Of a stretch of 64,000 nucleotides of DNA, positions 12,492-24,534 are shown piece by piece; the first letter of the stretch is position 1, and the number at the start of each line of letters is the position of its first letter. Below the pieces are notes generated by a model. It saw nothing but the letters and a program-made list of their open reading frames with translations, had not been told where the DNA came from and did not search any database. The stretch lies in contig CM055316.2 in NCBI GenBank assembly GCA_029255685.2, positions 67,099,237 to 67,163,236 on the forward strand, given 5' to 3'. Position numbers and translations under genes: made by a program. Origin of the DNA: Silene conica. Taxonomy: Eukaryota; Streptophyta; Magnoliopsida; Caryophyllales; Caryophyllaceae.

Positions 12492-12520
12492 ACCTAATCT
12501 ACATTTGCATTTTCAGGTTA

Positions 12521-13265
12521 TGTACTCTTTAGTTTTAATAATGACTTGTGATGGGTAATATGTACCTTTTGCCCAAAACTCGGGTGTTTCTTCTGGTTAT
12601 GTTTCTCCCTTTTGTTTCCCTGTGGGAGCGGAAAATAAACGCTTGGTTTACTTGACTGGATGATTGTTATTGCATTTGTTTCCGTATGTATTTCTTTATG
12701 CAGAAGTTTCTTGAAGACGGTTTTACACATCGTGAATCAGCAATAATTTTCTAATTACTCTGACGGTCTTGCCTGTAGTAGGATTTCCACGGTACAACTT
12801 GCGGTATCCCCACAAGGTTACCTTTGGATGTTTTGTTCCTTTCAAATGTCTGTTTTCTGTGTATTGGTGATATTTTGGGCTCAAGATTGTTCAGAGTCTG
12901 CGAGAATGGTTGAAACAATAGTGTGACGAGTCACGAATCACGAATCACGACCCATGCATGGGAGATTGAGTGGATTTATGAACTGTGGTTATTAGTTTGA
13001 AGAGCAACGTACAAATCAAATTTAAAAATTGGTCCAGATGTTCTGATGATAATATTAAAAACAGTAAGTCTTGCTTAAAACGGGCTAAGTACTACTAAGT
13101 GGGGTAATAACGATAAAAAAATTGTCATTTTCTAGGTGATAAGTGGGGTGATTTGGTATGTATTTGATCCGTCTTACGCTTAAGACGAATAGTGACGGTT
13201 TGAAACGAGAATTTGTGTATTGAAAATTAGTCTTATCTTTAGGGTACTATGAAGTAACTCTAGCT
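12521..13265. other. Intergenic; nothing recognised
   Basis: There is no ORF or repeat of note, apart from a short CACGAATCACGAATCACGAC direct repeat near 12930-12950. Some of the left part may still be SMG7 3'UTR. Confidence 0.4.
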
Positions 13266-13274
13266 TTAAAGTAA

Positions 13275-14102
13275 GGATAATTTGTGAAAAACTACCTTAC
13301 ATTTATGTCCATTTGTGAACAACTACCTTACTTTTTATTTATTTTTTTGTCAAAAACTACCTTTTATTTTAATTTTTTGTTAAAAACTACCTAAAAAAAA
13401 TTTTGAGGCTAATTTCTATTTATTATTGATTGGTTTATGCATTTCTGATACATATTGTTCTACTCATTGCATTATGATGCCGCAATACTTCATACTTCAT
13501 TTGCAGCAGCCAACCAGCCATAGTAACTTAATTCCTATGCTTGGTACACAACCTTGTCATTGACTTTTCGGGTGGAAAACTCCATCTCTTGTCTTTATAT
13601 GGTATGGGTGGCAAGGCAGATATTGAGTAGAGCGAAGGCGGCGAAGCAAGTGAAGGTGCGGCTAAAGACTGACTTCTTTCTTTGTTTAAGGCAGGGCTGA
13701 CTTGGTTGAAATGAGAGAGGCCGTGAATAGTGGATCCCGTGACCTAGGGGGGGCAGAAGTAGGATGTCCAAGTGCTGCTTGCTAGTGAAATGATTTAGCA
13801 GGTGCTTTGGACTGCTACTGTGAATAAGTTTTTGAATGTGGTAATGGACATTGCAGCATAATCAACGAAGTCGAGTACTCGAGGCCGTGCTTTAGTTTAG
13901 AAATTTAAGGTAGTTTTTGACAAAATAAGAATGAAAATTTAAAGTAGTTTTTGACAAAATGAGAAGAAATTGGCCTCATAACTTTTTTTAGGTAGTTTTT
14001 AACAAAAAATTAAAATAAAAGGTAGTTTTTGACCAAAAAAAAAAAACAAGGTAGTTGTTCACAAATGGACATAAATATAAAGTAGTTTCTGACAAATTAT
14101 CC
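13275..14102. mobile_element. Non-autonomous Mutator-like element, 828 bp
   Basis: Long inverted ends begin GGATAATTTGTGAAAAACTA on the left and GGATAATTTGTCAGAAACTA on the reverse complement of the right. Each arm is about 150-200 bp and is built from the motif AAAAACTACCTT. An exact 9-bp direct repeat TTAAAGTAA flanks it (13266-13274 and 14103-14111), which is diagnostic of Mutator-type insertion. The core (about 13440-13880) is less AT-rich than the arms and could be captured host sequence, but I could not identify a source gene. Confidence 0.9.
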
Positions 14103-14111
14103 TTAAAGTAA

Positions 14112-15893
14112 AGGTAAACTCGACACACAATTGATTGACCAATGAGTGCCTCAATCGAAGCCACCCAGTAAGTATGTTGGCTCGACAAATGAAAATGTTT
14201 TCATTGTTGCGACTCGGAATGACTGATTCGGCGGAAATGAAACTTGGAAAAAAAATGTGCACAATAATTTATATAAAATGAGTTAAAAATTAGATATACT
14301 ATCTACTTTTTGGCTCGTGTAAAAAATTGCACGAATTATTTTTAAATCATATTATCCAAAATTTGTTAATTAATATGATTATTGAGAGTGTAATATTTTC
14401 ATGCAATTATAGAATACAACGATGCGGTATAATAAAAATAATACTGTTGTAAAGTTAGCTCGTGTGAATATGAGTGCATGACATATATATATAAATATTT
14501 AAAAAATTAAGCAATTAATTAAGAACTAATAAATGTATCATTTGAATTAAATTATGAATGTTAAATAGATTTTGTTTTATATCTAAAGTTTATACACATT
14601 TTTTTTTTCGTTTTTTTTATTAATATTTGATTTGTTATTATAAATTAACAAATCTATTATAACTTCATATACTTTTCAGTTTTCAACATGTCTTATTTAT
14701 TTAGTTTAAAATTGAGTCAATAATGTCTCTTGTAATGTCATAATATCTCTTTGAGTTAAAATTTATCTTTCAAGTAAAATCGTAACTCGTCAAACTATTA
14801 ATTAATTAATTAATTAATTAACTATTGTTAACCTTATTTAGTAGCCTAACTACGTTTCACAATTAAATACGTGTGTATTTCCGTTCAACGAATCAACTAA
14901 TATTATATTATTATAATAAATAAATAAGTTAAAATGATCTTTTTGATGATATACACGTTGGATTTGCGAGTAAATCATGTTGGTAATATACAGCTTTCAT
15001 AATATGCATTTTTTTATATAAAGTGTAAAAATTTGCAGTGGTTTTAATGACGAACATTTTCCTTGCATTTTTTTTTCAGGCAGAGAAAAATTTCTAAATT
15101 TTTTAGAGCATATTTCAATATTTTACCCTTACTTCATTTTATACTTATATATATCAACAATAATAGGTGGAGTTTTTATTTCTTTAAGATTATTGTAACT
15201 GTATGCATGTCACAACCATGATTTAATACCAAAAAAATTATATTGATTGAATATATTCATGAGGTACCAACTTATTTTTTTTTTAATTTCTTTAAAAAAG
15301 GGATTTCTTATATTTTGTTCTTTAATTTCTTACTTCATTTATCGTTAATTTACAATTGTATTTAGTATTTGGTATTTAAATTTCTTGATAAATTGATAGT
15401 TTATTATCTAAAATTTTTAGTAAAGTACTAAAATTTTTGTAACAACTTTGATTTGTTATTAATTGGTGTATTTTTTTTTGTACTTTATTTTTACTGTTAT
15501 TGTAATTTATTAGTATTTATTATATATGCTAGTAAAATTTAGATTGAATTTGTTCAATTGGTGTAACTTATTGTAATTTATTAATGTCGTAAAATATTGG
15601 ACCAAATTATTACCAATTTAAAATTTTCATTATTCATTATTTGTTATTAATTAATATTTAAATAAAATATAAATATAACTATAAATATTACTTACAAAAC
15701 ATAAATGCAGTCGGCTTTTAGTAATTAATTTCATATTATTCGTTGTGGGTTTGACATTTGCTGTTAAAATAAAATAAAAAATATGGATGCATGAAAATGA
15801 TTGAAATGATCTTGGTTTTATAGAGATAAGAATATTATTTGTAATTCATTATTTATTGATATTTTTACTTACAAATCATCGTTATTTTTTAAT
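14112..15893. other. Very AT-rich spacer; nothing recognised
   Basis: There are no coding exons. A short (ATTA)n microsatellite lies near 14795-14822. Confidence 0.5.
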
Positions 15894-15966
15894 GGGTTTT
15901 TTTTGTCAAAAACTACCTTATATTTATGCCCATTTGTGAACAACTACTACCTTACTTTATTTTTTT

Positions 15967-16548
15967 TGGTTTTCAACTACCTTTTGTTTTATTTTTTGTT
16001 AACACCTACCAAAAATAAGACTCGTGCCACTTTAGTTGAATTTTCGGTGATGACCTTGACTCTTTAAGTCAATTTTCCCCTCCCACTTTATTCCTTAATT
16101 CTTCCATCAATTCTCCAAGCTTCTCCCCATCAAATTCTTGGACATTTCAAAATCCGGAAAGAAAGTGTGTTACTTGCAAGTTCTACAAGTCCGATTCCAA
16201 TATGCGTGGTTACGGATTTTTATACGGGTTGATGGAGAGACGAGTGATTGACAAATTACTATAATCAGTAATTTGTTGAATGAAAAAAAAGCTTGAAGAG
16301 TGAACTTCGATAAATAGCCAAAGAGCTTGAAGATATTTTAAGAGACTTTAATGGGGAGAAGCTTGAAGAATTGAGGAATAAAATGGGTGGGAAATTAAGT
16401 GCAAGAGTATTTTCGTTTGAAGAAAAAATTGGAGCCTCACACGTGAGAAAGCCAGATAATCATTGAAAACTCAATTAAAGTGGCCGGAGTTTTATTTTTT
16501 TGCAGGTGTTAACAAAAAAATAAAATTTAAGGTAGTTGAAGACAAAAT
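15967..16548. mobile_element. Mutator-like element nested in the left arm of its relative
   Basis: Inverted ends of about 80 bp (GGTTTTCAACTACCTTTTG on the left, mirrored by AAGGTAGTTGAAGACAAAA on the right) enclose about 430 bp of non-coding sequence. Boundaries are approximate. They were inferred by comparing the interrupted left arm with the uninterrupted right arm of the host element. Confidence 0.6.
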
Positions 16549-16979
16549 AATGGAATTACTTTTCCACATACGAACTTTAATCTTTCACGTACATTTTTTC
16601 ATAAAATTTCCAAATCCTACCCCTTTCCCTAAAATTAAAATCAAACTAATCTAAAAACTTGAACAATTAATTAGGGTTTATGGATGACAAAAACACGGTT
16701 GGTAGGGTGGTTGACGGTTGCTCTAGATGTGCGGTGGCTAGAGACATGGCGCGGTGACAGTGGTGCCATACTGCCATGTGAGTGGTGCGATTGATTTTTA
16801 TCGGAGTATGGTGGATGATCGGGGTACGAATGGTTGGAGGCTGGAGTGGTTAGTTTGGTGTGGCTGGGAAAGGACGGTGGTGCCGTGGTGGTTAGATGGT
16901 GCGTGGTGTCGTGGTGGTTAGGTGGTGGTGTCGTGGTAGAGAATTGGGGAAAAAAGAAGGAAAACTTTTCTAGGTTACT

Positions 16980-18425
16980 GTTTTGTTTGTTTTTTTTTGT
17001 TAAAATGTAAACTTTCATTGATCAAAATAGAGAACTATTACAGACATTTTCCCCTATTACACAGACCATTCTGATACAATTAATACACCCGTATCTGTTT
17101 CAACCACGCCATATCTGTTACAGATATTCTATTCAGTCTAGTCACAAGAACTCTGCTCTTGATGGTTTCTTTAATCTGCTTCACTACTATTTCAGGCCTC
17201 ATAATCTGCTTCTGAACTCTTGCTTCATTCCTCTGCAACCAAATATCATACCAACAAGCGATGATACTGATACTGGTCACATGTTTTCGTATCCTTCCCC
17301 ATCGTTTCCTGGCAATCTGCATCAAACTCCCTGCATTACCTATATCAGCCCTTAACCATTCTCCCATCAACCTTAATACTGTTGCACTAAAACAGCACTC
17401 AATAAATAAGTGTTGATGATTTTCTGTCTGAGTCCCACAAATGCAACACAACTCATCTGAACAGACCTGGAATTGGAACAACTTGTCTTTGAGTTTCAAC
17501 GCCTTCTGAATCACCATCCAAGCTATAAAACAGTGCTTTGGTACTGCCATAGGATCCCAAATGGCTCTATGCCACTCCACCACATCTCTCTTGTCTCTGA
17601 TCCATTCGTAACAACTTTTAACAGTATAAGTCCCTGTGCCCAAACTCCATTTGTCCCCTACAAAACCATCCTTCACAGCTTCCTTAACACCACGGATTTT
17701 CCGCCAATACCAACTAGATTCAGGTAAGGGTTTATAATCTCTCCAATGCTTCTGTTTCATATATACATGGTTAATCCACTGTACCCACAATCTATTTGGT
17801 TGATCCACAATCCACCAAACTAATTTTCCTACCATGGCCACATTCCAGGCTACCCCTTGCTTCAAATTCAGCCCACCTTCCTTTTTTGGAACACAAATTC
17901 TATGCCATCCAATGGCTGGTGCTTTGCTATATTCAGAACTGCCTTCCCACAGGAAATTCCTGCACATACTCTCTACTCTCTTTATCACAACTTTAGGCAA
18001 TACAAACGTGGATGCCCAATAGCTATGCATAGTCGATAAAACAGACTGAACCAACACAACTCTCCCTGCATATGATAAGTGTTTTGTGCCAAAACCATGA
18101 ATTTTTGCAGTCATCTTAGCAATGAGGCAATCACAATCCTTTTTTTACAGTCTCCCTGCAGTAATAGGAACTCCAAGATACCTGAAAGGCAAATTCCCTT
18201 CTTCAAATCCAGACACACTCAAAATTTGACTTCTTAACTCCCTTTTAACTCCATTAAAGTAACAATTAGATTTCATAGCATTCATTTTCAACCCCGAAGC
18301 TTCTGAGAATGCAGCAAATGACCTTAACAAGATCATAATTGATTTAGCTTCCCCTTTACAGAACATCATGAGATCATCCGCAAACATGAGATGAGTCAAC
18401 TTTAGAGCTTTGCACATAGGATGAT
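16980..18425 (-). pseudogene. LINE (L1-type) ORF2 fragment: end of reverse transcriptase plus zf-RVT tail
   Basis: Minus-strand remnants of a plant L1 retrotransposon. Upstream (18417-18145) lies the reverse-transcriptase palm with FADDLM, the catalytic YADD box with F in place of Y, followed by GLKMNAMKSNCYFNGV and FRYLGVPI. After a frame break near 18115-18145, the 344-codon segment (18114-17080) has the post-RT region. It includes the zf-RVT-like stretch WDPMAVPKHCFIAWMVIQKA and a C-x2-C ... H-x-H-x4-C cluster (CCICGTQTENHQHLFIEC). The 3' UTR ends in an A-rich tail on the minus strand (T-rich at 16981-17003). It is 5'-truncated near 18425. No target duplication was found. It is dead, since the endonuclease and most of the RT are missing. 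Confidence 0.88.
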
Positions 18426-18780
18426 ATTGAAATTGTTTTTTTTTTTTATTATTTATTATTAATTAGTTTGTTATTTTTATAAATAATACTAATAATAAGT
18501 TTGTTTTTCTTGTTTTTTTTTTCAATTAACTATTATAATTTATTTTTTATTAATCGGAGGTGGTGATGATCGGAGATTTGGAGATGGTATACGAGATGAG
18601 GGAAGAGAGGAAAAAATTATATGGGTGAGGGAATGAAAATGACAAGGGTAATATTGTAAAAGTTGTATGTGAAAGAGTAAATTTCGTATGTGAAAAAGCA
18701 CGTCCCAAAAATAAAGTAAGGTAGTTGTTCACAATGGGGATAAATGTAACGTAATTTCTCACAAAAAAACCGTTTTTAAT

Positions 18781-19062
18781 ATTTACGTACAAATTATAAA
18801 CGTAATAGTTTACGTCCAGAATATACGGTTAGGCAATTTTTCATTCCAGAATATTCGCTTAGGCAATTTTTCATTAATAAATTCTTTTATCTTTGTTGTG
18901 GATCCCACTTTTAATTATGATTTAGAATAAAAAGAAAAAAAATTGAATGATTGACATGGATGCATATGTTTGTTTTTAATGTTTTTGTATTTATACAAAT
19001 AACATTATATTTAAAATAAAAGACCTCTAAACGAAAATATCAAATTTTTAGGAGAATGACTT
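18781..19062. other. Spacer between two Mutator-like elements
   Basis: AT-rich, with a short direct repeat of TTAGGCAATTTTTCATT (about 18829 and 18859). There are no genes. Confidence 0.4.
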
Positions 19063-19071
19063 TTAAATCGA

Positions 19072-19126
19072 CACAAATTCTTATTTGCGACGAAACTACC
19101 CGTCGTAAGCTTGCGACGGGCCAAAT
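19072..19126 (+). repeat. Left terminal inverted repeat of the giant MULE
   Basis: It contains the palindrome GTCGTAAGCTTGCGAC within CCCGTCG...CGACGGG, followed by GGCCAAATA. It pairs with 48473-48527. Confidence 0.75.
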
Positions 19127-19493
19127 ACGTACCATATTGTATGTATACGGGTCTGGGTCAGCATTAGTTGGGGATTTGATTTCTGTCGCCTATCTCTGCC
19201 AACTTGTCCTTCATTGTACTTTGGTGGGTTATTTAATATTAATTATTGGGTATGCATAATCATTTCATATTTCATACAAGCAACATGCAAACAATACCGC
19301 CACTTCCTCTTTCAAATTTTACAATATTTGGCTTTATCTCATCTCCCTCCCTCATTTCTTCATAAACACAACATCATCTCATCTCATCTCCCTCTCTCAT
19401 TTTTTCATATAACACAGTGACAAATACCCAAAATTTTACGTAAAATATTGACGATAAACATAACGAATCATATAACATAACGAATCTCGCGAA

Positions 19494-19669
19494 TGATGGT
19501 CGAGGTTGATGTCGGTTTGGTTACTAATGAAATGAGTGAGGAGACAATACAATTCAAGAGACGACGGACGTGGTTGATGTCGGGTTGGTTACTAATGAAA
19601 TCATCGATCAACAGAGTGATGGAGACAATACAACTCAAGAGATGTCGTCAGGGAATGGTAGTATCAAAG
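19494..19669 (+). other. Possible first exon of the MULE transposase gene
   Basis: This is a short open stretch with a repeated motif (GTTGATGTCGG...ACTAATGAAAT occurs twice). In one frame it reads DVGLVTNEIIDQQSDGDN and ends at AAAG|GTAAAT, a donor-like site. FAR1-type transposases begin with acidic, low-complexity sequence, so a first exon is plausible, but nothing in it is diagnostic. Confidence 0.25.
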
Positions 19670-19968
19670 GTAAATGTCATTTTTGTTATAAACATGGATA
19701 TGTTGATCAAATGTTGTGAAATCAGCAACTATAGTTGTTTTTAATGTTCCTTGGAAGTTATTGTTATCATCTATGTTGGGTTGTTTATTCTTTGTTTTTT
19801 GGTTCTATATTGTTGGTTCTATATTGTTCGTTTAATCTTTGTTTAGTGTTTTTTTACCATATCGTTTTGTGTCTTTCTTACGAGCTCCCCCTATTGTGTA
19901 TGTTTTGAGTGAGCAAATATGGTTTGTGTATTGTTTTCTGGGTTTTTGCAGATGTTGTTCTTATGAAG

Positions 19969-20200
19969 TTTACATGTCAGTAAAATGTTGCTACTTTTGG
20001 GGTTTATGTGACTCTGACAAAGTGCAGTACGACAGGTTTCAAATAATCTTGAGATGTCAGTAAAATGTTGTTAGTTTTAGAATATATGTGGCCCTGTAAG
20101 AGTACTTTAGTTACCAACTGGGGGATGCAGTTATGTGCATAAATTATTCGAGTAAGTGAAGATGTTAGAAAAATGTTGGTAGGTTGAGTGGATATGTGTC
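19969..20200 (+). repeat. Subterminal degenerate repeats of the MULE
   Basis: Three copies of a unit beginning GATGT(C/T)AG(T)AAAATGTTG occur at about 19975, 20053 and 20159. The third is interrupted at 20200 by retrotransposon A. A fourth copy lies at about 28029, on the other side of the insertion. The block TAAATTATT(C/T)GAGTAAGTG precedes copies 3 and 4. Confidence 0.7.
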
Positions 20201-21887
20201 TGATGAGCTCCATTTTGGTCATCATTTTCTATACATATTATTTATTTTCGGTCACGATTCGACCTCGATTTGCGTGTCTTTGGTTGTTTTTACGTCCGTT
20301 GCCTCGTATATTCCTATTCGATCCACTTTTTGTAGGTATTACGGCGGGGGCGAAGAAACGGAGGAAATCGAGACGAATTTGGAACGATTTATGTAGAATT
20401 GTGAAAGATTTAGCAAGGCATTCCCAGGCCCTCCCAGCCGGTCCCCAACTGGCGGCCGGTCGGCCGGCTGGGAGCTTTGACTTGAGAATTTTGGCGAAAA
20501 TTAGTGAAGTTTACAGATTCTAGAGAAAGGTGCACCAGCCGGTATGCCGGCTGGGGTTCACTTCCCATACTTAGCCATAATTTGAAAGATGAAGAAATAT
20601 GCATGTTGGGCAGGTTGTTGAAAAAGGGGTCCCAGCCGGTGGACAACCGGCAGCCGGTCCACCGGCTAAGGAGACCTGTACATGTCAAAGAAAAGAGGAA
20701 AAATCAGAAGTGATGATTTGGCCTCCCAGCCGGTGCCAGACCGGCAGCCGGCCGGTCGGCTGGGAAAGCATGCTATTGAAGAAATGTTTCAGAAGTCATC
20801 ATTTGGACTCCCAGTCGGTCCACCACCGGCAGCCGGTCGACCGGCTGGGAGTCACTTTTCGTATTTTCGAGCACTATATAAACCCGCACTTGTATCATTT
20901 TGTTATCACGCATTTCTAAGAATATTTTCTAGGGTTTTACTGTTTCATTAACACATACTTAGTCTCAAAAACTCTCTTAAAATATTTAATACTCCTTAGA
21001 TCCTAGTTTAATCTTTCAATCTAGTGAATTTTTCTTTAGTAATTCTCTCTAGTTATCTTCTTGGGTATTTGTAGAGGATTTTTATTGGGTTGTATTTTGA
21101 AGGGTTGGAAAGAATTCTTCAACTTGTTATCCAAGTTACTTCCTTTTCCTTTGCTATTGGTATAATCTCTCTAATCTCCACTTAGTTATTGCATTTATTT
21201 AAGTTTCTTTTAATCCATTGTTTGTTTTTGCCATTTCTTATAATGTTTATCATTTATACTTCACTTGTTCATATGCTTTCTTCAATCATGAGTGAGTAGT
21301 TTCATTCTAGGGTTAGGGGTTTGCTTGATTGGGTAGTCAGTAGCCATGAAAAATGCTTAGGGTTAGTCTTGTTTGCTTCTTTGGTTAAGTTTTCACATCT
21401 TGCATGTTACATGTTCGACGAAATGCCTCAACGATGGTTGGGTGTTAGTCTTCGCTTTGTTTGCTTTAGACGATAGTCTTGGGTTTCATGAGCATGCTTG
21501 TGTGTTAGGTTAGCTTGGTTTGTAGCGAAAGCTAGGACTAGTCTTGACCTAAGGGTAGTCGACTCGAGAGAAGAGAAAACCCTAGACCTACCATAGAAGT
21601 GACACAAGACCGTTATCTTACGTTTGGCTACCGACTTACCTAGGTGACCCCCGACACCCTAGTCCTCTTTATCATCAATTTCATCTAGATTTATTTGCTT
21701 CAATTGTTTGTCATTAGTTAATTAGTCTTTCGAAACCAAACTTATTACCCCAACTCAAGTTACGATTAGAACTTAACTATACAACTATCCCCACCGTCTT
21801 CGCGAACGATAACCCTATTATACTACTAATTTGGGTTTTTATAAATGTGTTTGATCGTGAGAACCGACGACTAAATCTCGCGCATCA
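20201..21887 (+). repeat. 5' LTR of Athila-like element A
   Basis: 1687 bp. It begins TGATGAGC and ends GCGCATCA (TGATG/CATCA inverted ends), and is followed 3 bp later by the primer site. The preceding 5 bp (GTGTC) would be the target duplication, but the partner is lost. Confidence 0.82.
20430..20884 (+). promoter_or_regulatory. LTR promoter of A: five CCGG-rich dyad modules plus TATA box
   Basis: Five modules of about 25-42 bp lie at about 20432-20475, 20533-20556, 20630-20670, 20724-20765 and 20810-20851. Most have arms (T)CCCAGCCGG and CCGGCTGGG(A) around a (A)CCGGCAGCCGGT core, so each could fold back on itself. They stand out as GC-rich islands in an AT-rich LTR. The last module ends about 23 bp before CTATATAAAC (20874-20883), a strong TATA box. 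Enhancer-type function is inference. Confidence 0.65.
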
Positions 21888-21890
21888 AAA

Positions 21891-21908
21891 TGGCGCCGTT
21901 GCCGGGGA
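21891..21908 (+). promoter_or_regulatory. Primer binding site of element A
   Basis: TGGCGCCGTTGCCGGGGA, the Athila-type primer site. It is also found in element B, directly after the LTR. Confidence 0.9.
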
Positions 21909-22070
21909 CGGTGCTAGAAGTTGTGTAGTTTAGTTTTAGTTTTAGTCTTGAGTTAGTTGAGCTTGTTTTGTTTTGATCAAAGATTTGGTATTTGATTGTA
22001 GAGTGGTTGCTATATTGCTCACCCTAGTGTCTAACAAACCCTAGGACGACTAATTCGTGTGCTAAGTTTT

Positions 22071-24534
22071 ATGCCTAGGGCGACTCTAATTCCTTGTTGT
22101 CAACTTCCGAACCGGAGAGGCTTTTTCGGGCCTTAAGGAGGAAGACCATTGCAAGAGTAAGGATTGCCTCCCAAGCATCTACTAGCCATAACAACCCCTT
22201 TTCACCCGAACCACCAAGCCCCAATCAAAGCAATCCTAGCCCAACATCCGAAAGTTTCGACAATCCGTTTTATCAATCACCACCACCATCACCACACGTT
22301 CCAAATCACCACCAAATTCATATAATGGCCGCTCTTCGTGATCATAACCGGCCCAATCACAATGACACCACAAATCCAATCAACTTTGGTACTCTCGTTC
22401 CTCAAAATTTTGAAATACACCCTTCACAAATGAGTTCTATCGAGAAGAACGCGTTTAGTGGGGCTTCTCACGAAGATGCTCATGGACACTTGCGAAAGTT
22501 CAAGGGTAAAGTCGCAATGATAAAGAAAACGGGAGTGCCCGAGGAGACATTAAGGCTTATGCTCTTCCCCTATTCCTTAACCGACAAGGCGGATAAGTGG
22601 TTAAATGTGCATGCTCCAAACACATTCACCACTTGGGACGACTTGGCAACGGCCTTCCTTGCCAAGTACTACCCGTCCTCTAAGACCGCCATGCTACGGA
22701 ATGAGATAACTCAATTTCAGCAAGACGAGGGAGAATCTTTGGGAGAAGTTTGGGATAGATACCAAGATTTGCTTGCTAAGTGTCCCCACCACGGGATACC
22801 CACTTGGTACACGACCCAAACCTTTTTTCAGACTCTTCTCCCACGGACGAAAGAAATGGTCAATGCATTGGCGGGTGGTAGCTTTGACCACTTGCCGCAT
22901 GAGGAGGGAACAGAGCTCATCAAAAAGATCGTTGATTCGGAGGAAAATTATGGTACTCGGGGGAATGTCTTGAGAAAGAGTAGCAAGTACCCTAGTGAGC
23001 ACCTTTCCAATTCAAAGGCGAACGAGGAAACCAATGCCAAGTTGGACATGTTAACCAAGAAATTGGAAGAGTTGACTAAGGGCTCCACTAGCAAAGAAAC
23101 CAAGAGCAATGTCCCGGGGATGTACCAAGTAAATAGTGTTGCCTCATGTGATTTGTGTGGCGGAAATGGGCACACATTTGAAGTATGTGCAAACAACTCA
23201 ATTGAGGGAAGTGGAAGTGAGGAAGAATTGTATGCTTTCCAAGCATTCAATAATTCTAGAGGGCAAAACACTTTCAACCCCAATTCAAACTATTACCATC
23301 AAGGGATTAGAGGGAGTCCTTACATGAGTTACAAAAGTACCAATGTGTTGAATCCTCATCAAATCCAACAACCTCAAGTGCAAAACCCCCCGGTTTTCAA
23401 CCAAGGGGTGGAAACTTCAATCCGAGAAACCATTACAACAACAACAATTTTTATCAAGGAAATCAATCAAACCAAGCCAATCAATGCTTTGCACCAAACT
23501 TCAATGACCAAGGTTACAATAACCCGAATTTTAACAACAACAACCCGAATTTCAACAACAACCCAAATTTCAACAACAACAACCAACACCACAACCAACA
23601 CCAAAACCAAAATTTCAATCCACCCCCATTTCAAAACAACTTCCACAACAACCAAAATCAAAACCAAAACTTTCACAACCAAGGTTTCAATGACCCGAAT
23701 TTCGTTCAACAAAATCCCAACCTCAATAGCCAAGTGCCAAAGGGGAACTCTCAAGTTGGAGTCCCTAGGAATGACTATGGGTTTGCTTTGCCTCTTACCA
23801 ACACCCCTCATCAAGAACCATCGAGTGAGACTCAAGTGGGTGAATTACTCAAGCTTGTGAAGAATATGCAAACTACCCACAATCAAGAGATGATGAACTT
23901 GCGGAATGCCAACCAAAAGGAGATAAGAGAGATGGAGGCTAGAGTCGCTTTCCAAGCCTTAGCCAATCCTCAAAGGCCTCCGGGCGGTTTTCTAGCTCAA
24001 GGTCAAAGCTCGAGAGATGCTTCAAAACATCATGGGGTTAATGCAATCATGACAAATGCCGATGGGCAACCAATGCTTGAAACCACTAGTAGCGGAGAAA
24101 AACCTTCACTTGAGCAACTCATGACGGTTTTTGGAGGGGATATTGAGGAGGAAACAATGGTGATGGTGCCCGTTGTTTCTCCGGAGGCTAGTGATCAAGA
24201 TGGGATGAATGAAGATTTATTTGTGATGGAACAAGTCAAAGAATTTCCAAAGAAGAAGAGAGTTGAAGGGAAAGTGAATGTTGAGAAAGGAAAAAGTGAG
24301 GTTGAAGAAGAGTCCGAACATGAAGAAGGGCTCATTGAGAGGAGAGTTTGTGAGTTCTTCCGAAAAATTACAAAAGGAGATCCTCGTTGTGAGGAATTGA
24401 TGAAACTTGTAGAGGAGGTGGAAGCAACAATCCCCTCTCGAGAAAAGAAAAGAGAAGTGAATGCAATCATGTCCGCCAAGAAAGTCCCAAGCACCCCCCC
24501 ATCAAACTCGGAGATCCGGGTAGCTTTTCTATAA
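22071..24534 (+). pseudogene. Athila-like gag of element A, frameshifted
   Basis: The likely start ATG is at 22071, but the conserved reading frame (from about 22094, SEPERLFRALRRKT) is shifted relative to it. The capsid-like retrotransposon gag core runs about 22430-22980 (EKNAFSGASHEDAHGHLRKF, LMLFPYSLTDKADKWL, LAKYYPSSKTAMLRNEI, CPHHGIPTWY). It is followed by a zinc knuckle CDLCGGNGHTFEVC (CX2CX4HX4C) near 23149-23190. A frameshift in the C-run near 23385-23395 moves the Asn/Gln-rich tail into another frame, which resumes as an ORF at 23734-24534. A further shift in a C-run near 24491-24499 separates it from the protease. A frozen, non-coding copy. Confidence 0.85.

Larger units (their letters stand above)
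10628..12520 (+). other. SMG7: SMG7 3'UTR with two inferred introns
   Basis: Splice signals suggest 3'UTR exons 10628-10648, 11051-11183 and 12169 onward. The donors are GGAG|GTAAGC (10649) and ACAG|GTATGT (11184). The acceptors are TACCTTCCAG (11050) and TTTGGAACAG (12168). The second junction would lie 154 spliced nt beyond the stop codon, far enough to mark the message for NMD. Plant SMG7 messages are known to carry 3'UTR introns and to be autoregulated by NMD, so the layout fits. The introns have not been confirmed by cDNA. Confidence 0.65.
15894..18771. mobile_element. Second Mutator-like element of the ACTACC family, carrying nested insertions
   Basis: The left end (GGGTTTTTTTTGTCAAAAAC) and right end (reverse complement GGTTTTTTTGTGAGAAATTA) share the AACTACCTTA arm sequence of the 13275-14102 element. 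The flanking 9-mers TTTTTTAAT (15885-15893) and GTTTTTAAT (18772-18780) agree at 8 of 9 bases. The left arm is interrupted by another such element (about 15967-16548). Matching sequence (CACATACGAA, CTCTTTCAC) resumes on the far side. The middle also holds a LINE fragment. Confidence 0.75.

Noticed and set aside
13560-13620. Kinase P-loop-like reading (LSLYGMGGK) in the MULE core
   Set aside because: It lacks the GKT of NB-ARC proteins and stops shortly after; insufficient.
17473-18039. Plus-strand ORFs over the LINE fragment
   Set aside because: Shadows of the minus-strand reverse-transcriptase frame.
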